Source: Typhlomys cinereus (lineage: Eukaryota; Chordata; Mammalia; Rodentia; Platacanthomyidae). From it: a stretch of 64,000 bases of DNA. The position numbers and the translations under genes were made by a program. Where the stretch lies: NCBI GenBank assembly GCA_023101885.1, contig JALPQD010000016.1:9983634-10047633 (forward strand). Reading direction: 5' to 3'. Below, piece after piece: positions 56,979-64,000 of the stretch. The notes below the pieces were generated by a model that did not search any database, was not told the origin of the DNA, and worked only from the letters and a program-made list of their open reading frames with translations. Positions within the stretch are counted from its first letter, which is position 1, and every line of letters begins with the position of its first letter.

Positions 56979-59900
56979 TTTCTGTTTAATTATATCATCC
57001 ACTCTGTATATCTTTTTCCAACTCCATCTATTTACCAGCAAATTTTCATTACTTCAATTTTTGAATAGTATTCCATTGTGTATATATGCCACATTTTAAT
57101 TAAACATTCATTCATTGTTCATTGTTGGACATCCATGTTAATTCTCGTTCTTTGCTATTGTGAACAGAGCTGCTATCATCATGGTTGTACATGTGATTGT
57201 GCTGCAGGATGTAGTGTTCTTTGAGAATATTCCCAAGAGCAGTATAGCAGGGTCTTATGGAATTTCAGTTTTTAACACTTTTAGGAAACAACCAAACTGA
57301 CTTCCAAAGGGGTTAAGTTTACATTCCCAATATCCATGAATGAGGGTTCTTTTCTCCCCACATTCTTTCAAGCATTTGTTGTTTGCATTTTGGATCTTTG
57401 CCATTCTGACTAGAATAAGGTGGTATCTCAGGGTAGTTTTTATTTGCATTTCCCTAATGAATAGGGAGGTGGAACATTTTTTAAGATATTTGCTTGACAT
57501 TGCATTGATATTTGAATTTCTTCTAATGAAAATATCTTTTTAGTTCTATGGCCCCTTTTTAAATTGGATTGTTTACTTCCTTGGTATTTCATTTTTTGAG
57601 TTCTTTGTGTACCCTTGGTATTAGTTTTTTTGAGTTCCTTGTGTACCTTTGATATTAGTACTCTATGAGATGTGTGGTTAATGAAGATTTTTCTCCCTTT
57701 GTGTGGATTACCATTTTATTCAATTAACAGTATCTTTTACTAAACAGAAGCTTTTTAACTTCATGTAATTCCTCTTGTTGAAAGTTGATCTCAATTCCTG
57801 TGCCCTTGGGGTCCTATTAAGGAAGCTGACCCCAGCCAGTCAGTTTGAGCGAATTCCCTATTTTTTCTTCTAGGAGTTTTATAGTCTCTTGCTTAACATT
57901 GAGGTCTCTGATTCATTTGGAATTGATTTTTGTCTAGGGTGACAAATAAGGGTTCAGTTTCATTCTTCTGCATGTAGAAATCTAATTTTGCCAGCACCAT
58001 TTCTTGAAGATGCTATTCTTTTTCCAATATTTTTGTACCTATTAAAAATTGATTGTAGGTATATGAGTTAATATTTGGGTCCTCCTTTCTAATCTATTGA
58101 TCTATACCTCTGTTTTGAAGTCAATACAACACTACTTTTATTAATGTATATTTGTAATATATTATAAAGTCTGGGATGAAAATAACTCCATCAGAGTTTT
58201 TGCTACTCAGGATTGCCTTTGCTATCCTGGGCCTTTTGTGATTTCTTATGAATTCTGAGATTATTTTAATAATTTTTGTTAAGAATTGGGTTGGAATTTT
58301 GATCGGTATTCATTGAATCTGTATATTACTTTTGGTGGCATGGTCATTTTAGCAATGTTAATTTTACTCATCTAAGAACATTGGAGGTTTTCTACCTTCT
58401 ACTATCTTCTATAATCTCATTCTTTAGAGTTTTAAAGTTTCCATTTTTTTAGACCTTTCACTTCTTTGGTTAAATTTAGTCCAAGTTATTCCCCTGCATC
58501 CCCAGTCCCTCCAATCCCCTCATTAATCCATCCACTTCTATGGACTACACAGTTCCCTTTGGCTTGTCTAATTTTGTGGGGGTTCAAGGCTCTGTGGAAA
58601 AGTATTTCATTTTTTTATTAGCTATGGTAAATGGAATTGTTTCTCTCAGGACTCCCATTCTTTGTTCATCCTTGGTGTATAGGTAAATCATCAAAAGAAC
58701 ATAAGTCAGGGGTATGGAGGCAGAATCTAAAAGAGTAGCGACAAAAGAATATGGGAAAATAGATGAATAAGGCATCCACAAAAGAAAAGTTTTAAAGAGT
58801 AGGGAAGGATGGAGAAAGGCTTCAAGAAGGAGGAGGGTTAGCCTTCAGGTAATCAATTATTTGTTAACTAGCTTCTAGCTCCTGCCCCCCTGATGCCACT
58901 TAATGCAAGGGAACCATGCCCAGTATTATAAACCTCTCCAAATAACAGCAGAAAGGGAGGAAATAGACACCAGACAGGATCACATTTCTTTTTTTAAAAT
59001 TTTATTATTATTATTATTATTTATTCAACTGTGCGCATGTGCGTGTGTATGTGCGCACACGTGTGTGTGTGTCTGTGTGTGTGTGTGTCTGTGTATGTGT
59101 AGAACCACGGACGAATTTGCAAACCACCATGGACGCCTCCACCTCCTTCTGCCCTGGGATTCACAAGCTCTGCCCTATCAGGACCAGAAGCGCAGGCCGC
59201 CCCCGCTTCCGCCTGGCGTCTATACGTGGGATCTGGGATCCGAACTCAGGACCTTCCGCCTGCAAGGCGGAGGCTTAACCCCTGAGCCACCTCTCCAGCC
59301 CAGGATCACATTTCTTAATGTTAACCATAAATGTCTGATAGTAAAACACCTCTCATAACATCCTGAGATTAAAAAAAAAAAAACTTTCTCTACATGCAAC
59401 CAAATGCAGCCTATTGAAGTGGAAAACTAATGAAGTAGAAAACCACAACTGACGTGAGTGTTAAGTATCAGAGACTCCAAAACACTCAGCCCTAATCAAA
59501 CCATCCAAATCTCTTCCCATCCTAAGAATCAGGGAGCTTTGTAGAAGAGGAGGTGGGATGGTAGTAAGAACCCAAAGGTGGGGAGATACACTATAGACCA
59601 AATCACTCCAGTCATGACAGGACTGACAGACTGATGTACTATTCAGGAGCTCACTGTAACAAAGTCTATCTCCACCAGATCTACACAATGGTCAACATAC
59701 CAGTACTTCCCCCATGGAACAGTGAAGATCTCAGAAAAATAGCTAAATGTAGTGGGAATTATAGGGGTAAGTACCAGACTGGTGAAGGGGAGTTGTCATC
59801 ACCAGGAGGGGGTACCCACTGAAGGACCATTTATCCTCCCACAGAGTCCTGGTCTCCTACTAGTACAGATAACTGGAAGGGAGCCCTTTGGTCCACACAA

Positions 59901-60024
59901 GCTGAGAGTCATAAGGGTGGGAGGGAGAGAGATGAAATGAGGAAGGAAAGGAAAGGTGGAAGAAGTGGGGAGCGAGCAGGGACAACATATTTGTTCTTAA
60001 AAATTAAAAAGAAAACTTAATTAA
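56979..60024 (+). mobile_element. L1 insertion with inverted 5' segment and 17-bp TSD
   Basis: The left part (56,979 to about 58,690) is antisense L1 ORF2. Its minus strand encodes '[20 protein letters not shown]' and related C-terminal ORF2 motifs at 57,255-57,500, and further right the reverse transcriptase side. The right part is sense L1 3'UTR ending in an A-rich tail near 60,024. The duplication AAAGAGATGGAAGAAAG is perfect at 56,962-56,978 and 60,025-60,041. One element with its 5' segment inverted is the pattern of twin priming. Frames are broken, so it is dead. 58,487-58,600 does not read as L1 and may be a small later insertion. A young SINE was added at 58,991. Confidence 0.85.
58991..59301 (-). 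mobile_element. young GC-rich SINE, antisense, with 15-bp TSD, inside L1 3'UTR
   Basis: A T-rich reversed tail with (ATT)n, a TG tract (59,035-59,100), the GC-rich body, and the reversed head 'GAGCCACCTCTCCAGCCC' are all present. Flanks AGGATCACATTTCTT at 58,976-58,990 and 59,302-59,316 are identical. Compared with the 44.2-kb copy it lacks about ten bases in the body ('CTTGTTTACT' region). Confidence 0.92.
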
Positions 60025-60041
60025 AAAGAGATGGAAGAAAG

Positions 60042-61420
60042 AAAATAATTAAATGGGAAAGCACACATAAATCCAGTGATTGAAAAAGAATCAAATAGAA
60101 TTATACATATAAATATCTTCATAATCGCAGAGTGTTCTTTATAAAATAAGTAATGCCATTAATAAATATTACTGTAATAAATAAATATCTAAACAGTCTA
60201 GAGTTTTCTAACAAAGGGACAGATAGAGAACATCAAAAGAGATATCTGCCTTTCCTATATCCTAACCATAGCAAGCTTTATCATCCTTGATCTTATTTGC
60301 ATAATTATTTTACTTTCTTAACCTTTGCTATTAGTTTTAAGTGGTAATTTCTTGGTTAATATTACTTAACCCAAAGATAAAATAATAGATATTACAATGC
60401 ATTAGAAAATGTTACCTGTCCTTATTGAAACACCATGAGATTCTAATATTGTGCCTTTGTTGGCTAGCAATCGACCTTTTGGAAAACACAGAGATAAGAC
60501 ATTTTCTTTTTTAGCTGCTGAAATACAAATTTATCTTTAAAACCCTTTAATTGTCATTAGGATATATGGGTTAACTGGAAATTATCTTTTTTCTTATAAT
60601 TCTTCAGCTTCAGAAGGGAAAATTTTTACATTATCAGGATAAGTTGGGTCATTTCTGTGACTCCTTCCATCACAGAGTTAAGGATATCCTGCATGCGTAA
60701 AGCAGGGTAGAAGCCAACTTTTCCAAATGTGTAAAGCACTTGACTTCTCAAAAGGATTTAACATTCATGTGATATTCAAGAACTTGAAAGAGCAATTTAA
60801 GAAGAAGAAGTTTTCTTCCCAGAACGTATTATGAATCTATTAGATATATCAAAATGAAAGGTCACTGGGTCAAGTGAGCCAAGGAATTTCTATCCAAGAA
60901 CAATATTTGTAGTTATGAATGTAATGGACTCTTTTGCTGAAAAAATTAATTTCCCCAAAGTATAGTTGCTCTAATAATTGGCTCTCTGCACACAGACAAG
61001 GTTTCCTATTACTCAAAAGCAATACTGGTCACTGTTCATGTGAAGACACTTACTTTTGTGAAATGGCACATGCCATCTCCTTTTATGAGCTTGTGATTTG
61101 AGCTTATGGTAGTTTTCTGGTAGTGGAAGAGACAATGGAGAGTGTCTGTTATTATGCAGCAATTTAGAACTTAATGGTGGCAGAAACTTTACCTGCATCC
61201 TAACATGGCCAAATACTTCCATTCAATGACGATGCCAAGTTGCTCTGTTTGGAGACAAAGGAATCTCTGCTACTTATACTTTGATGACTTCTACAGCTCT
61301 AATGAACGAATGTCCTTCAGATATTCTAGAAAATTAATTTGGAAAAAATACTCTCTCCAAATACTATCTCCAAAGATAGAGGAAACATGTTTTCTTAGTT
61401 GTTTTTTTAAACTACACAAT
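60042..61420. other. unique AT-rich DNA, nothing recognised
   Basis: No coding, RNA or repeat feature was recognised. Confidence 0.45.
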
Positions 61421-61577
61421 TGGGCTGTGAAGTAGCTCAGTGGATCAGACATCTGCTTGTAAGTCTGGTGACCTGTGTATTTCTCTCTCATTCTCTGTCT
61501 CTCTGTCTGTCTGTCTGTCTCTGTTTCCCTCTCTGTCAAATAAATAAATAAAATAAACAAATAAAAATGCTTGTAAA
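61421..61577 (+). mobile_element. short CT-tailed tRNA-derived SINE, sense
   Basis: The head 'TGGGCTGTGAAGTAGCTCAG' has the A box. The element passes almost directly from the B-box region ('TCTGGTGACCTGTGTATTTC') into a CT/CTGT box (61,482-61,535) and ends in 'AAATAAATAAATAAAATAAA'. AACTACAC at 61,410-61,417 and 61,581-61,588 may be the TSD. It appears to lack most of the usual body. The 191-codon minus-strand frame crossing it is an artefact in part made of this tail. Confidence 0.7.
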
Positions 61578-62695
61578 ATGAACTACACCTTCGCTCTAGT
61601 GATCTCAAAGGAGTGTTTTTCTTGAGTACAATTTGCAATATCAGCCTGGGCCGACACTGGCAGAAAGGAAACATTTCTGTCATATTTGTGACCTTCCCCT
61701 TGCCACTTTCAAGCAGTGTTTCCCGGCCTTTGCTGCTTCTTGTCCAGGTATCTCCACAAGTTACTATAGGTAGAGGAATTGGGAGGGTCTGTCTGACTCC
61801 AGAGCATTGCTGCACATTTGCCAGCTGAAGGCCAGGTAAGCTCCTGATCAAAGGTTTAAGGACCACTTTTCAGCAGGACTCTGAAGAGCTAGAAAAACAC
61901 ATCTGAAATTGTTGTTGCTCTCTGTGTCAGAAGGTTGCTCAATGGACTGAAAACTCAGTTAAGTGGAAGGAGAAAAAGAAAAATAAGTTGGAAGAGGAAG
62001 GTGAGGAAGAAGAGGGTAAATGACTTAAATAAAAGGACATTTTACTGCTGTGTTCTTTTTCTAAATGTGATTTTTTTTTTCTGCTTGAAAGAAAGAGCTC
62101 TGTAAAAAAGTTCAAGTTAGAAAAAGGGAAAAATGATTCTTGGAATTCAATGATGCCACATTTGCATTTTGTCAGCCTCTGCATTTAGGTGTTCTCTGAC
62201 CTGTACTTGACTTCAAACTTAGAAAGGATTTTATGAATATTTCACATACTATCATTGATGAATGCTCACTGAAGAGAATATATTCCTGGTCCATGTACTT
62301 TTCATTTGCACAATCTTGAGATGATTTGCCCACTCATGGTGAAAGCAAAGGAATGGAGTTCCCAAACACGAAGATGGTGGAATTTGCAGGTTTGATGATT
62401 TGCTTGACCTCTAATCACCAAACTCTCTCACAAACGTGGCTTCTTACAAGCTTCTGAACTTCTTATCCCTGAGGAAACTACCACCTGATTGAGGATTTCC
62501 TAATGTGACATTAAGCAAAGGCATGTAATTGCCTGGACATATTTTTGCTTTTGAATAAAAAAAATAAGGATAGTAGATAGTGACACTTCCTGTGTATTCT
62601 TGACTCTGTTTAACTATCATAATACCTTTATATATCAATTAGCAAGAGTCATCTCCCAATCTGAGCATCATGTCATGCTACAAAATATGTTACCC
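61578..62695. other. unique DNA, nothing recognised
   Basis: No feature was recognised. The + strand frame at 61,613-61,828 and the upper part of the minus-strand frame at 61,291-61,866 overlap, and neither shows a known domain. Confidence 0.4.
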
Positions 62696-62950
62696 GGGGT
62701 TGGAGAGGTGGCTCAGGGGTTAAGCCTCTGCCTTGCAGGCGGAAGATCCTGAGTTGGATCCTATACCTCACGTATAGACGACCGGCGGAAGCGGGGGCGG
62801 CCTGCGTTTCTGGTCCTGGTAGGGCGGAGGTGGAGGCGATTCATGGAGGTTCCCGAGTTCCTCCGTGGTTCTGCACACTCACACACACACACACACACAC
62901 ATGCACACACATAATTGAATAAAAAAAACAAAACAAACAAACAAAAAAAA
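62696..62950 (+). mobile_element. young GC-rich SINE, sense, with internal deletion and TSD
   Basis: The head 'GGGGTTGGAGAGGTGGCTCA' and body match the 10.6-kb copy, but 'GGGCGGA' joins directly to 'GGTGGAGGCG', removing roughly 34 bases. A (CA)n tract and an A-rich tail with CAAA units follow. Flanks GTTACCC at 62,689-62,695 and 62,955-62,961 are identical; extending to 12 bases gives two differences. Confidence 0.87.
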
Positions 62951-62961
62951 ACACGTTACCC

Positions 62962-64000
62962 TTCCTGCAGTTTTCTTTCTTATTATTGACCCCATTCTCA
63001 CCTCACAGGGAAAAAAAAAAATCAAATCTTCAAGATAGAAGTAAACCTTAAGCTAATCAATGACAGATGTTTGCAAACTTTTAAAAGAAACGAATCAATT
63101 TTTAAGAAAAAAAATGGAATGATCAATGTTGAAAATAAACTTGCTTTACTTGAAGAAACATCAGTTTCAAGTTCTTCTCTGGAAATCAGCATAATGACCT
63201 ATTAGTTTCATTGTAGGAATACAATTCTGAATTTTTAAAATAAATCACTAATATTTTCTTTCAAGTATTATCCACATTCCAGTTCATACACCAATCTGCA
63301 GCCTGCTTATCCCCATCACAGTTAAAATTTAGACTAGCCCTGTTTTCATGAGTTAGCTTATGTAAATACTAGAGAAGATGGCCATACCTTTTTGAGATAA
63401 AAATTGTAAATATCAATAGTTGACTTTGTGTAGTTAAACCTGGGGATATAGTCCTAAAATAAATTGGCAAGTAGTTGTATATACCAATGAGTTTACAAAA
63501 AGACCCAAATGTGCCCCCAACCACAAACCACTTTCTAATCCTTTAGTAACACTCGAATGCTGCTAATTAGATATCTATTTATCCTACAATGGTTCCTAAC
63601 ACATGCAAGACATTTTGTTTTTTGCCATTACTTTGTCCTCTAACCTTAGACATGGTTTCCATCTTATCTAAGGGTAACACTTTCATTTAAGGAGATGAAG
63701 TCAAAGAAAAAAAACTGATTAAGATATTTTTGTAAGATCTATAGATTCTAAGTGGATATTAGAAATACTAATTTGCACAATGCTCCTTCAATCATGACCA
63801 AGACAGGATAATAAAATATATTATTGATGTTCATTTTATATAAAAGATGATCTAGGACAATGTTGGAGAAGTCCTTTTCTGGATGTTATGTCAGCATACC
63901 TGACCAAGTTATGCAAATAAAAGTAGAAATAATTACATGTAAATTCTAGAATGAATTCCATTTATCCAGGGAAATTAGAATGGGAAGAATGACCAAATAT
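62962..64000. other. unique AT-rich DNA, nothing recognised
   Basis: No coding, RNA or repeat feature was recognised. Confidence 0.45.

Noticed and set aside
58903..59358. 151-codon + strand frame and the similar frame at 44,145-44,564
   Set aside because: Both frames share a segment only because both lie in antisense copies of the same young SINE; it is not a conserved protein domain.
61291..61866. 191-codon open frame on the minus strand
   Set aside because: Its middle is the reversed tail and CT box of a SINE (Thr/Glu/Arg/Gln repeats). The rest has no domain and overlaps another frame.

Overview
This window is vertebrate nuclear DNA, most likely from a rodent, and I find no protein-coding gene in it. 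The base composition is AT-rich. Every open frame is short, and those I could place are shadows of repeats: microsatellite translations, L1 ORF2 remnants on either strand, or SINE and LTR bodies. The rodent call rests on B1 (7SL-derived) and B4 SINEs, MaLR-type LTRs, rodent-type L1 3' ends, and tRNA-derived SINEs of the B2 superfamily type. Two of those SINE types, one with a GC-rich body ending in (CA)n-A-rich and one with a CTCT-rich box before AAATAAATA, remind me of the Dip elements of jerboas, jumping mice and birch mice (Dipodoidea). That lineage assignment is an inference from memory and is not proven here.

Layout. 0-9 kb: unique AT-rich DNA with a B1, two degraded LTRs, two old tRNA-SINEs, a long TG-rich tract, a B4 piece, a sense LTR, a solo LTR with target-site duplication (TSD) and a second LTR-like element. 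9-20 kb: mostly unremarkable, with MIR relics, a young SINE at 10.6 kb, an LTR at 13.6 kb, a CTTT/CCTT tract followed by a B4, and scattered SINE or LTR pieces. 20-36 kb: sparse, with a B4, an LTR, a GGAA tract, a CA-tailed B4, an unassigned GC-richer stretch at 28.4-29.7 kb and an LTR-like element at 32.2 kb. 36.8-43.1 kb: a young SINE, L1 pieces in both orientations and an L1 3' end.

43.1-47.8 kb: a large CTAT microsatellite, a solo MaLR LTR, then an antisense L1 carrying three SINEs and a solo LTR nested inside it. 48-56 kb: a GC-richer unassigned stretch, degraded sense L1, B1 and CT-tailed SINEs, a GGAA tract and an LTR nested inside another LTR. 56.5-60 kb: a compound tetranucleotide tract and a 5'-inverted L1 insertion with a 17-bp TSD that later received a young SINE. 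60-64 kb: unique DNA with two more SINEs.

There is no operon or pathway to describe. What can be read is the order of insertions. Old L1, MIR and LTR pieces form the base, B1, B4 and older tRNA-SINEs lie over them, and five copies of a GC-rich SINE family, all with recognisable TSDs, are the youngest layer. I found no evidence of a novel biological system. The best observations concern insertion mechanism (the twin-primed L1) and nesting.
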